A DNA stretch of 11,976 nt. Origin: Coriobacteriales bacterium. GTDB taxonomy: Bacteria > Actinomycetota > Coriobacteriia > Coriobacteriales > UBA8131. This document shows positions 6,098 through 11,976 of the stretch, in pieces. Made by a program: the position numbers and the translations under genes. Under the pieces are notes generated by a model. That model was not told where the DNA came from. It did no database searches and saw only the letters and a program-made list of their open reading frames with translations. Location: positions 1 through 11,976 of the forward strand of contig JAITTM010000161.1 in NCBI GenBank assembly GCA_031286975.1. Reading direction: 5' to 3'. The stretch's first letter is position 1; each line of letters begins with the position of its first letter.

Positions 6098-6982
6098 ATG
6101 GCAAACTCTATCACGCTTATCGACAACTGGATTGCAGTACTTGATGAGGTCTATCAGGCATCTGCAAAGTCCGCCGGTCTCGACACCGGCAACAACCTGC
6201 TCAAGTGGATGGCGCAGGACAAGAACTTCAAGCTCGCCAAGCTTACGATGGATGGCTTGGGCGACTACAGCCGCTCCAACGGCTACCCTGTTGGCGACGT
6301 CTCGCTAACGTGGGAGCTCCACGCCCCTGACTATGAGCGCGGTCGTATGTTCACGGTCGACGAGATGGACGACGAGGAAAGCGCCCGCCTGCTCCTCATG
6401 AACCTTGCTGGGGAATTCATCCGCACCAAGGTCGCCCCCGAGCTCGACGCTGTGCGCTTCGCCTCCTATGCCGCCTTGGCTGGCACCAAGGTCTCCGCGA
6501 CATTGGCAGCCCCTGCTGATGTACTTGCAGCTCTGCGCACGGCTCAGACAACGCTTGATGAGGCGGAGGTTCCCTCAAACGAGCGCTATCTGTTCATCAC
6601 ACCGTCGCTGTACAAGCCCATCCACGACATGGACACCACCAAGTCCCGTGAGGTGCTCTCTGAGTTCGCCTCTGTGGTCGAGGTGCCACAGGCTCGCTTC
6701 TGCACTGCCGTCACCCTCCTTGATGGTGTGTCAACCGCCGAGAAGGCCGGTGGTTTTGTCAAGACAGTGGCTGCCCAAGACGTTGTCGCAGGCAAGAACA
6801 TCAACTTCGAGGTCATCCACAAGCCTGCGGTGCTCCAAGCACTCAAGCATGTCAAGCCCAAGTTCATCTCAGCCGACGCAAACCAGACGGCTGATGCCTG
6901 GAAGTACGGCTACCGCACCTATGGCATCGCTGATGTGCAGGAGCTCAAGACCAGCGGCCTTTACTTGCACGCCAAAGCTTAG
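6098..6982 (+). CDS. Major capsid protein (HK97 fold)
   Basis: This is the main shell protein, 294 residues. Position right after the scaffold, length and composition fit an HK97-fold coat protein. An N-terminal helical region (MANSITLIDNWIAVLDEVYQ) precedes a probable E-loop around DYSRSNGYPVGDVSLTWELH. The central P/A domain follows: VDEMDDEESARLLLMNLAGE, a helix VLAALRTAQTTLDEAEVP, and YLFITPSLYKPI. The end, DAWKYGYRTYGIADVQELK, is a common closing pattern for this family. ATG 6098 has AAAAAGGAG (6083-6091) six bases before it; the GTG at 6095 would add one residue and is less well placed. There is no obvious cleaved N-terminal delta domain, and no separate prohead protease gene is in the window. 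Confidence 0.9.
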   Translation: MANSITLIDNWIAVLDEVYQASAKSAGLDTGNNLLKWMAQDKNFKLAKLTMDGLGDYSRSNGYPVGDVSLTWELHAPDYERGRMFTVDEMDDEESARLLLMNLAGEFIRTKVAPELDAVRFASYAALAGTKVSATLAAPADVLAALRTAQTTLDEAEVPSNERYLFITPSLYKPIHDMDTTKSREVLSEFASVVEVPQARFCTAVTLLDGVSTAEKAGGFVKTVAAQDVVAGKNINFEVIHKPAVLQALKHVKPKFISADANQTADAWKYGYRTYGIADVQELKTSGLYLHAKA

Positions 6983-6990
6983 GAGGATCC

Positions 6991-7263
6991 ATGAGGATTG
7001 TAGGATTGCGAGAGGACATCACCAAGAAGAGTGGTGGTGTAGCAAGCGTAGCGAAGACAGCTCCCACAGCACCTGTAGTGGACAAGCCCGTAGCACCACC
7101 CGCTACTCCCCCTGCCTCCACAGCACCTGTGGTGGACAAGCCACTTGACGAGCTGACGCTCGCTGAGCTCAGAGACTTTGCTGACCTGGGCGGCATCAGC
7201 TTAGGTGCAGCAACCAAGAAAGAGGACATCCTCACGGTCATCAAAAAGGCTCAAGGGCTTTAG
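6991..7263 (+). CDS. Small protein with Pro/Ala linker and C-terminal SAP/Rho-N-like domain
   Basis: A 90-residue protein with AGGAGG at 6981-6986, four bases before ATG 6991; the site overlaps the capsid stop codon. Residues 1-22 form a short basic head (MRIVGLREDITKKSGG). Residues 23-51 are a Pro/Ala/Val linker with two copies of APVVDKP (27-33, 45-51). Residues 52-90 (LDELTLAELRDFADLGGISL, then TKKEDILTVIKKA) form two helices typical of SAP, LEM/HeH or Rho N-terminal-like domains, which often bind nucleic acid. Genes of this kind are common just after the major capsid gene in phages of Gram-positive bacteria. The exact role is unknown; capsid-associated DNA binding or head completion are possible. 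Confidence 0.75.
   Translation: MRIVGLREDITKKSGGVASVAKTAPTAPVVDKPVAPPATPPASTAPVVDKPLDELTLAELRDFADLGGISLGAATKKEDILTVIKKAQGL
7064..7142 (+). repeat. In-frame 54-base repeat with an inner palindrome
   Basis: A 25-base unit at 7064-7088 recurs at 7118-7142 with one mismatch (A to G at 7131). The period is 54 bases, or 18 codons, and both copies encode TAPVVDKP. The second copy holds a perfect inverted repeat, CCACAG-CAC-CTGTGG. It is most simply a linker expanded by slippage or recombination. Confidence 0.75.
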
Positions 7264-7608
7264 ATGATCAACACGGCCGACATAACGCCGGACTACGACT
7301 TTTATGCCGACATCTATCACGGCAAGGTATCGGAGTCAGACTTCGACGCCGCGCTTTGCGATGCGGTGGCAGAAGTTGAGTTCCGACTATGGCCGAACGC
7401 TGATCTGAGCGAGCACATACAAGCCTGCAAAATGGCCGTCTGTGCGATTGTTGAAATTGTTGCAAACCCTGACAAGCGCATCATCTCCTACTCGGCTGGC
7501 AAGACCTCTGAGACCTTCAACCAGAAGGCGTTTTCGCTGACGTCGGAAGCCCAGGTGCTTAGGTACCTGGGCAACCGACACATCCTGAAGCGGGGGCAGT
7601 GGCTGTGA
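7264..7608 (+). CDS. Head-tail connector (adaptor) protein, gp6/gp15-like
   Basis: A 114-residue protein starting one base after the previous stop, with a modest AAGGG (7253-7257) ahead of ATG 7264. It looks all-helical, with acidic Tyr-rich N-terminus ITPDYDFYADIYHGKVSESD, a central helix HIQACKMAVCAIVEIVANPD, and SYSAGKTSETFNQKAFSLTS near the end. That arrangement (helices, then an S-x-G-x-x-S-E-T-F segment) is typical of the adaptor that docks under the portal (HK97 gp6/SPP1 gp15 type, YqbG-like). Its place as the first of the joining genes after the capsid block supports this. The assignment rests on pattern and synteny. Confidence 0.7.
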   Translation: MINTADITPDYDFYADIYHGKVSESDFDAALCDAVAEVEFRLWPNADLSEHIQACKMAVCAIVEIVANPDKRIISYSAGKTSETFNQKAFSLTSEAQVLRYLGNRHILKRGQWL

Positions 7609-7931
7609 GTCGCATGTATCCGCATACCGCAACGATTTGGACCAAGGTCGCGGCGGGCGACAACACCACATGGAGCCGTACAGTCTTAAGTGAGGTGCGC
7701 TTTGAGGGCGTACAGGGCTCCAGGCGGCTGGCTTACGGCGACGGCTCACTGGATACCGGCTTGGTGATCATCCCGTTTAGATCTGGCGTGACGTTTGCCG
7801 CCGGTGATCGGATCATCAAGGGTCGCGCCGAGGACACGACCCCGCCCGAGGATGCCCACCACATCACCACAATCGACGAGCTGAGTGTCGGCTGCGGCGC
7901 AATCCATCACTGGGAGGTGTCAGGAAAATGA
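7605..7931 (+). CDS. Head-tail joining protein, 'minor capsid protein 1'-like
   Basis: About 108 residues, mostly beta by its pattern: MYPHTATIWTKV, then a short Trp/Thr segment, VRFEGVQGSR, GLVIIPFRSG and a late AHHITTIDELSVGCGAIHHW. The MYPHT...VLSEVRFEG...IPF outline is that of small stopper-like proteins (phage minor capsid protein 1/SPP1 gp16-like position) that close the connector channel. GTG 7605 overlaps the previous stop as GTGA and is my preferred start; GTG 7599 and ATG 7614 are alternatives, and the ribosome binding site is only a G run at 7592-7596. It overlaps the next gene at ATGA. Family placement is moderate; a head-tail junction role is likely from synteny. Confidence 0.75.
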   Translation: MSRMYPHTATIWTKVAAGDNTTWSRTVLSEVRFEGVQGSRRLAYGDGSLDTGLVIIPFRSGVTFAAGDRIIKGRAEDTTPPEDAHHITTIDELSVGCGAIHHWEVSGK

Positions 7932-8272
7932 TTACCGCCAAGGTGGGGCGCATCGATATGGCACCGGCAATCGCCAAAGGCGCTGATGTGGCTCGCAGAG
8001 CAACAACCATGGTCACCCTTGCGGCGCGAGAGGACACCAAGCCGTATGTCCCCTATGTCACAGGTGCACTAAGGAGCAGTGCCGAGATTGAAAGCGCGCC
8101 CGAGGCAGGGCAGCTGGTCTACGGCAGTGCAAACGTGCCGTACGCCCGGGCACAGTACTACGGACTGCCAGGCAAGACATGCCCAGGAACGGTCATGCAG
8201 TGGTTCGAGGCGTCCAGAGCCGCCAACCTCGGCAAATGGATGCAGATAGCGAAAGCGGAGGCCGCAAGATGA
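7928..8272 (+). CDS. Minor capsid protein 2-like head-tail/tail completion protein (PF11114/gp10-like)
   Basis: A 114-residue protein. The DTKPYVPYVTGALRSSAEIE stretch (37-56), followed by LVYGSANVPYARAQYYG and a closing TVMQWFEASRAANLGKWMQI, is the signature of small HK97 gp10-like/minor capsid protein 2 (PF11114) proteins, which act at the head-tail interface. This is a different family from the large minor capsid protein at 3337-5070 despite the similar name. ATG 7928 overlaps the previous stop (ATGA), with GGGAGGTG at 7912-7919 eight bases ahead. It overlaps the next gene in the same way. Confidence 0.85.
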   Translation: MITAKVGRIDMAPAIAKGADVARRATTMVTLAAREDTKPYVPYVTGALRSSAEIESAPEAGQLVYGSANVPYARAQYYGLPGKTCPGTVMQWFEASRAANLGKWMQIAKAEAAR

Positions 8273-8685
8273 CTGACGAGGCTTTGATTTCAAGCAAGGT
8301 GCTGGCAGGCATCCGAAGCCTTACAGAGCTGAAGGTCGAGTTCGACCACCTGCCCACCAAGGGACTGCCCATGCTTTCAATGCAGACATTGACAGGCACC
8401 CCGGTGGAGCGGCGCTTTAAGAGTGGAGGTTATATCGGTAACTACCGCTTTGCTCTCTATCTGCGCCAACAGGCTGAGGATAACGCCTCGCGCCTGGATG
8501 CCGAGCAGGTACTCAAAACCCTTGCCGGTCAGGTCGAGAAACTTCCGCTTGCTCTTGGAGCAAGCATAGCTTTGCTAGGTATCACCCAGGACACGCTGCC
8601 TGCGAAGGTCAGCAGCGATGAAGCCTATGACGATCAACAAGTGACCTTCACCCTCAAGTACAAGAAAGGACGAAATCATGCCTGA
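8269..8685 (+). CDS. Tail terminator-like protein ('minor capsid protein 3' type)
   Basis: A 138-residue protein placed directly before the major tail protein, the usual site of the tail terminator that caps the tube and fits it to the head. Length and pattern fit PF12691-type proteins. An N-terminal helix is followed by LPMLSMQTLTGTPVERRFKS, GGYIGNYRFALYLRQQAEDN, a helix with ASRLDAEQVLKTLAGQVEKL, and a C-terminal strand with DDQQVTFTLKYKKGRN. ATG 8269 overlaps the previous stop (ATGA) with GGAG at 8257-8260; the open frame extends back to 8179, but that part lies wholly inside the preceding gene and has no good start signal. Function comes from synteny and family pattern. Confidence 0.8.
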   Translation: MTDEALISSKVLAGIRSLTELKVEFDHLPTKGLPMLSMQTLTGTPVERRFKSGGYIGNYRFALYLRQQAEDNASRLDAEQVLKTLAGQVEKLPLALGASIALLGITQDTLPAKVSSDEAYDDQQVTFTLKYKKGRNHA

Positions 8686-9178
8686 CGGAACCGTAACACC
8701 AATCTACACGTACGACATCCAGTACTACATCGATATCTCGGACACAGCCGGTGGAGCCTCTCCCACACCGAACTTTGCCAACGTGACCGAGGACACTGCG
8801 TTTGACCCCAGCCGCGAGTACAGCACCTATTCGCCGTCGTACAAGGATCGCGAGGTTCAGCCCGAATACGATACCAGCTCGAAGTATGGCATCGCTATGG
8901 ATGTCGACATTTTCGAAAACCAGGCCTTCCAGGAATGGCTTGTCGCCCACGAGGACGACAAGAACGTCCCGACATCGATCGTGCGTGTCTGGGCGAAGAA
9001 GGGAACCGAGCAGGCTCGCCCCGCCAAGATGGCAGCCTTCGGGTTGACGATGGATCCCCTTGATGGCCCTGCCGGAGAGTTCCTTAAGGGCAAAGGCAAG
9101 CTCAAGATGACCTCAAACGGCTGGACAGCAGGCACCTTCAACGAGACCACCAAGGTCTTCACGGCAACGGAGGGATAG
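8678..9178 (+). CDS. Major tail (tube) protein
   Basis: A 166-residue protein in the standard slot between terminator and tail chaperones. It has the polar, beta-rich make-up of tube proteins. YTYDIQYYIDISD opens it; the middle has an acidic PSREYSTYSPSYKDREVQPE stretch and KYGIAMDVDIFENQAFQEWL; the end has GPAGEFLKGKGKLKMTSNGW and a short Thr-rich tail. Stacked hexameric rings of this protein form the tail tube. There is no extra Ig-like C-terminal domain. ATG 8678 overlaps the terminator gene by eight bases, with GAAAGGA upstream (8664-8670). The call is well supported by order, less so by direct recognition. Confidence 0.85.
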   Translation: MPDGTVTPIYTYDIQYYIDISDTAGGASPTPNFANVTEDTAFDPSREYSTYSPSYKDREVQPEYDTSSKYGIAMDVDIFENQAFQEWLVAHEDDKNVPTSIVRVWAKKGTEQARPAKMAAFGLTMDPLDGPAGEFLKGKGKLKMTSNGWTAGTFNETTKVFTATEG

Positions 9179-9180
9179 CC

Positions 9181-9546
9181 ATGGGCGGCTTCAGGTTCGC
9201 ATCTGCCAGTTCGGTCGAGGTCGAGATCGAGGGCAAGGTCTATTCCGTCAATTGGGGAGACCCAAGCATCCAGCAACGGGTACTTGATTTCTCCTTGCAA
9301 CTGATGGGCACCAAGCTTAGCGATATCGACGGCGAGATGCTCCCCTGGATCTCTGAGCAGATACACAGTTATATTGCCGAGCTGCTCGGCGAGCAGGCAG
9401 AAGCTGAGGTATTTGCAGATCGCAGCCCCAACCTCATGGAGGAGCTGAGGCTGTTTACCTACATCCAGGAGCAGATATCGAAAAACAAGCAGCTTGCAGA
9501 GCTTGAAGCCGCGCTTGGAAGGTATGCCGTAGGAGCGACAAAGTGA
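9181..9546 (+). CDS. Tail assembly chaperone (gpG-like position)
   Basis: A 121-residue acidic protein between the major tail protein and the Gp15-like gene. It begins with a short beta segment (VEVEIEGKVYSVNWGD) and continues as helices (QRVLDFSLQLMGTKLSDI; ELRLFTYIQEQISKNKQLAE). Small proteins here bind the tape measure protein and recruit tube subunits during tail assembly. ATG 9181 has GGAGGG at 9169-9174, six bases ahead. The stop overlaps the GTG of the next gene. Many phages make a G-GT fusion by frameshift at this point, but I see no slippery heptamer in the overlap, so plain coupling is more likely. Confidence 0.75.
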   Translation: MGGFRFASASSVEVEIEGKVYSVNWGDPSIQQRVLDFSLQLMGTKLSDIDGEMLPWISEQIHSYIAELLGEQAEAEVFADRSPNLMEELRLFTYIQEQISKNKQLAELEAALGRYAVGATK

Positions 9547-10118
9547 TCAACGTATTGGTCAACGGGCTGCCGTCCACCGTTGTGGTGGGCGGTGTGCCGG
9601 TTGATATCAACACAGACTTCCGGCACTGCCTACAGGTATCCCTGCTCGTCGACGACCCTGTAGTAGGCCAGGAGGCCAAAGTGAAAGGGCTCCTTTACCA
9701 TCTCTACGGCTTTTTGCCGGATGAACATGTCGAGGAATACCTGACTGAGGCTCGCAGCTTTTTGCGCCTCGACGTGCTTGATACGACCATCACTAAACGC
9801 CCCCGCAAGGGCACTTTGCGCACGTTTGATTGGGACATAGACCAACGACGTCTTGTCGCGGACTTCTGGCGGGAGCATCGCATTGACCTGACCGATCCTG
9901 ACACAGAACTGCACTGGTGGCGCTTCTTGGCGCTGTTTGAGGGTCTCAGCTACGAGTCATCAACTATGAGGGCCATCGGCATCCGGTCAGTAGAGATACC
10001 CAAAGGTGCAAGTGAGGCGGAGCGTCGTCGCCTCCGAGCGCAGAAGAAGGAGTACGAGCTGCCCGCACGCACCAAAGAAGAAATCGAAGCACGTGAAAGG
10101 GCAATCTGGGGAGATTAA
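9543..10118 (+). CDS. Bacteriophage Gp15-like tail assembly chaperone
   Basis: A 191-residue protein of the Gp15 family (PF06854), the second chaperone before the tape measure protein. The centre and end carry the family's features: FDWDIDQRRLVADFWREHRI followed by DLTDPDTELHWWRFLALFEG (the helical I-D-L...W-W-x-F core), then IGIRSVEIPKGASEAERRRL and a charged tail with KKEYELPARTKEEIE. An early FRHCLQVSLLVDDP also fits. GTG 9543 overlaps the previous stop (GTGA), with AGGAG at 9531-9535 seven bases ahead. It is soluble and acts during tail assembly; it is probably absent from the finished particle. Confidence 0.9.
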   Translation: MINVLVNGLPSTVVVGGVPVDINTDFRHCLQVSLLVDDPVVGQEAKVKGLLYHLYGFLPDEHVEEYLTEARSFLRLDVLDTTITKRPRKGTLRTFDWDIDQRRLVADFWREHRIDLTDPDTELHWWRFLALFEGLSYESSTMRAIGIRSVEIPKGASEAERRRLRAQKKEYELPARTKEEIEARERAIWGD

Positions 10119-10120
10119 GC

Positions 10121-11976
10121 ATGGCAGACGGTCAAGTAATCATAGACATCCTTGCGGATGACAAGGAATACCAAAAGACAGTAACGGCGCTCAATGACTA
10201 CACGTCCAAATCCCTTGATGTGACAGCCAAGACATTCTCAGCCGTTGGCAAGGGTATGACAGCTGCCATCACCGCACCCATCCTTGCAGTTGGTGCCTTC
10301 TCCATCAAGGCAGCCATTGACTTTGAGAGCTCATTTGCCGGTGTGCGCAAGACCACCGAGGCCACCGAAGCCGAGTTCGAGAGACTCGCGCAGGATGCCA
10401 AAGACATGAGCGAGACCAAGGTCGTAAGCGCTAACCAGATCAATGACATCATGGCGCTGGGCAGTCAGCTGGGTATCTTGAAAGAGAACCTGACTGACTT
10501 CTCATCGACTATCGCCGATCTGGACGTTGCCACCAACTTAAACGCCGAGGAGGCGGCAACACAGATAGCGCAGTATGCCAACATCACCAAGATGGCACAG
10601 ACCGACACCGATCGCTTTGGCTCAACCATCGTTGAGCTTGGCAACAACATGGCCACAACGGAACCCGACATCATGGCCTTTGCCATGCGCATCGCCGGGG
10701 CTGGCTCCCAGGTGGGCATGACCGATGCCGAGATACTGGCGCTCTCTGGCTCGCTTGCCTCCGTTGGCCTAGGTGCCGAGGCTGGCGGCACGGCAATCTC
10801 CACCATCATGAGTCAGATTGACAAGGATGTCGCGCAGAATTCTGAGTCTCTTTTGATCTGGGCGAGTACGGCTAACATGAGCGTGGACCAATTCGCAGCA
10901 GCCTGGCAGGACAACGCGCTCGGTGCCTTGCAGGCCTTGCTCAAGGGTATGGATGAGGCCACAGCATCAGGCGGCAATATGAACCTCATGCTTGACGAGC
11001 TCGGCATATCCAGCCTGCGCCAGACTGATGCCATGAAGCGCATGAGCAACGCCGCAGACCTGCTTAGCGGCAGCGTGGATACAGCAAATAATGCCTGGCA
11101 ATCAAATACCGCATTGGCCAACGAGGCCGCGGCGCGCTACATGACCACCGAGTCACAGATGGCCATACTCCAAAACAAGATGACGAACATCGCCTCGACA
11201 CTGGGTGGGCCCCTCCTTGGTTCCGTCAACGCCCTGATCGACGGAGCAGAGCCCTTTATCGGCATCTTGAGGGATGCGGCAACGGGCTTTGCCGAGATGG
11301 ACGACGGCCAGCGAAACCTGATTGTTGGGGCGGCACTGCTTGCCGCTGGCTTGGGGCCCATTGCCTTGGTCGGCTCGAAAATACTCACCATGACCAAGAA
11401 TGTTACTGAAGGATACCGCGGGTTGGTTGCGGCGCAAAAGGCGGTCACCGTTGCGACCGCGGCAGGCACAGCGGCGACAACTGCCAGCGGTGCTGCGACA
11501 GGCTACCTTGCCCTCGCGACGGCCAACGATACGGCAGCCAAGGCTGTAAACGCGACAGCCACCGGCGCGCTTGCTGCCGTCCAGCGCATCGCCACGGTCA
11601 CACAGCACGCCCTGAATGCTGCCATGGCGGCAAATCCCGTCGGGGTTGTGCTCGCGGGCATACTGTTGCTTATTGGCGCTCTCGGTACCCTGGCTTTTGT
11701 AATGGACAACACAAAAACAAAACAGGAGAGGCTGACACGAGCCTCAGAGCAGCACCGGGGCAAAGTCGTTGAGCTGACACGCGCCTACGAGGATGCTGCT
11801 GCAAGCAATGGCGAGTTCAGCAACGAGGCAATGGCGGCAAAGGCGGCCTTGGACGAAGAGACGGCTGCCTTTGAAGCAAGCAAGCAGACGCTTGCTGACT
11901 TCGTCAAGGAATGCGACGAGCTCGTCGAAGCCCATCAAAAACTGATGGGAGAAATACACGAGACCGTAGGTGCTGC
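10121..11976 (+). CDS. Tape measure protein, N-terminal part (TP901 core family), cut by window end
   Basis: An open frame from ATG 10121 (GGGGAG at 10108-10113) runs to the window edge without a stop, giving 618 residues. The protein spans the tail lumen, sets tail length and helps DNA entry. The N-terminus is helical with GKGMTAAITAPILAVGAFSI. Then comes the TP901/PhageMin_Tail core (~66-270): FESSFAGVRKTTEATEAEFE, DLDVATNLNAEEAATQIAQY, FGSTIVELGNNMATTEPDIM (166-185), and AGAGSQVGMTDAEILALSGS. An Ala/Thr-rich region follows, then MAANPVGVVLAGILLLIGAL from residue 502, the hydrophobic segment typical of these proteins. After it a charged coiled coil continues to the edge. There is no lysozyme or peptidase domain in the visible part; such domains would lie further on. 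Confidence 0.95.
   Translation, partial: MADGQVIIDILADDKEYQKTVTALNDYTSKSLDVTAKTFSAVGKGMTAAITAPILAVGAFSIKAAIDFESSFAGVRKTTEATEAEFERLAQDAKDMSETKVVSANQINDIMALGSQLGILKENLTDFSSTIADLDVATNLNAEEAATQIAQYANITKMAQTDTDRFGSTIVELGNNMATTEPDIMAFAMRIAGAGSQVGMTDAEILALSGSLASVGLGAEAGGTAISTIMSQIDKDVAQNSESLLIWASTANMSVDQFAAAWQDNALGALQALLKGMDEATASGGNMNLMLDELGISSLRQTDAMKRMSNAADLLSGSVDTANNAWQSNTALANEAAARYMTTESQMAILQNKMTNIASTLGGPLLGSVNALIDGAEPFIGILRDAATGFAEMDDGQRNLIVGAALLAAGLGPIALVGSKILTMTKNVTEGYRGLVAAQKAVTVATAAGTAATTASGAATGYLALATANDTAAKAVNATATGALAAVQRIATVTQHALNAAMAANPVGVVLAGILLLIGALGTLAFVMDNTKTKQERLTRASEQHRGKVVELTRAYEDAAASNGEFSNEAMAAKAALDEETAAFEASKQTLADFVKECDELVEAHQKLMGEIHETVGA

Noticed and set aside
9507..9546. Programmed frameshift joining the two tail chaperones
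   Set aside because: The Gp15-like gene is in the -1 frame and the overlap is open for about 40 bases, but it contains no X-XXY-YYZ slippery heptamer. The second gene has its own AGGAG and a GTGA start.
1..11976. CRISPR array, insertion sequence or attachment site
   Set aside because: No regularly spaced repeats, transposase frame or terminal inverted repeats were seen. The only repeats are the two short in-frame linker duplications and the CTAGTTA heptamer.

Overview
The window is a stretch of the late (head and tail) module of a tailed, long-tailed (siphovirus-type) phage, almost certainly a prophage or temperate phage of a moderately high-GC Gram-positive host. All genes lie on the + strand, are tightly packed and often overlap by the ATGA, GTGA or TGATG trick, and most carry AGGAG-like ribosome binding sites. 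The mix of protein types (SPP1 gp6-like portal, minor capsid protein 2, GP20-type scaffold, the 'minor capsid 1/2/3' set, Gp15 tail chaperone) is that of phages of Firmicutes and of gut Actinobacteria. The roughly 60% G+C of the structural genes makes a Coriobacteriia-like host (Collinsella/Olsenella type) my best guess, but this is an inference, not an identification.

Layout. 3-179: tail end of a small basic gene. 213-1925: terminase, with an N-terminal small-subunit-like DNA-binding part fused to the ATPase/nuclease large subunit. 1925-3340: portal. 3337-5070: minor capsid protein whose last ~200 residues form a separate module carrying a JAB/JAMM-type HNHP...PS..D metal-binding motif. 5067-5264: a 65-residue protein with a very strong ribosome binding site and a possible promoter of its own. 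5265-5548: the only sizeable non-coding stretch, with two similar intrinsic terminators and a structured leader. 5549-6094: scaffold. 6098-6982: major capsid protein. 6991-7263: small SAP/Rho-N-like protein. 7264-8685: four head-tail joining proteins. 8678-9178: major tail protein. 9181-10118: the two tail-assembly chaperones. 10121 to the end: tape measure protein, cut by the window edge.

How they work together: the terminase cuts and pumps DNA through the portal into a shell built by scaffold and major capsid protein. The minor capsid protein sits inside next to the portal and, by analogy with SPP1 gp7, can leave with the DNA. The connector genes close the head and join it to the tail tube, whose length is set by the tape measure protein with its chaperones.

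The most interesting part is 4440-5320. There the G+C drops from about 61% to about 50%, the minor capsid protein changes from structural to effector-like, and a tiny gene follows with an extended -10 promoter candidate in front and a strong terminator behind. This fits a phage-borne polymorphic toxin (or injected protease) plus its immunity gene, inserted as a cassette into an otherwise ordinary head operon.
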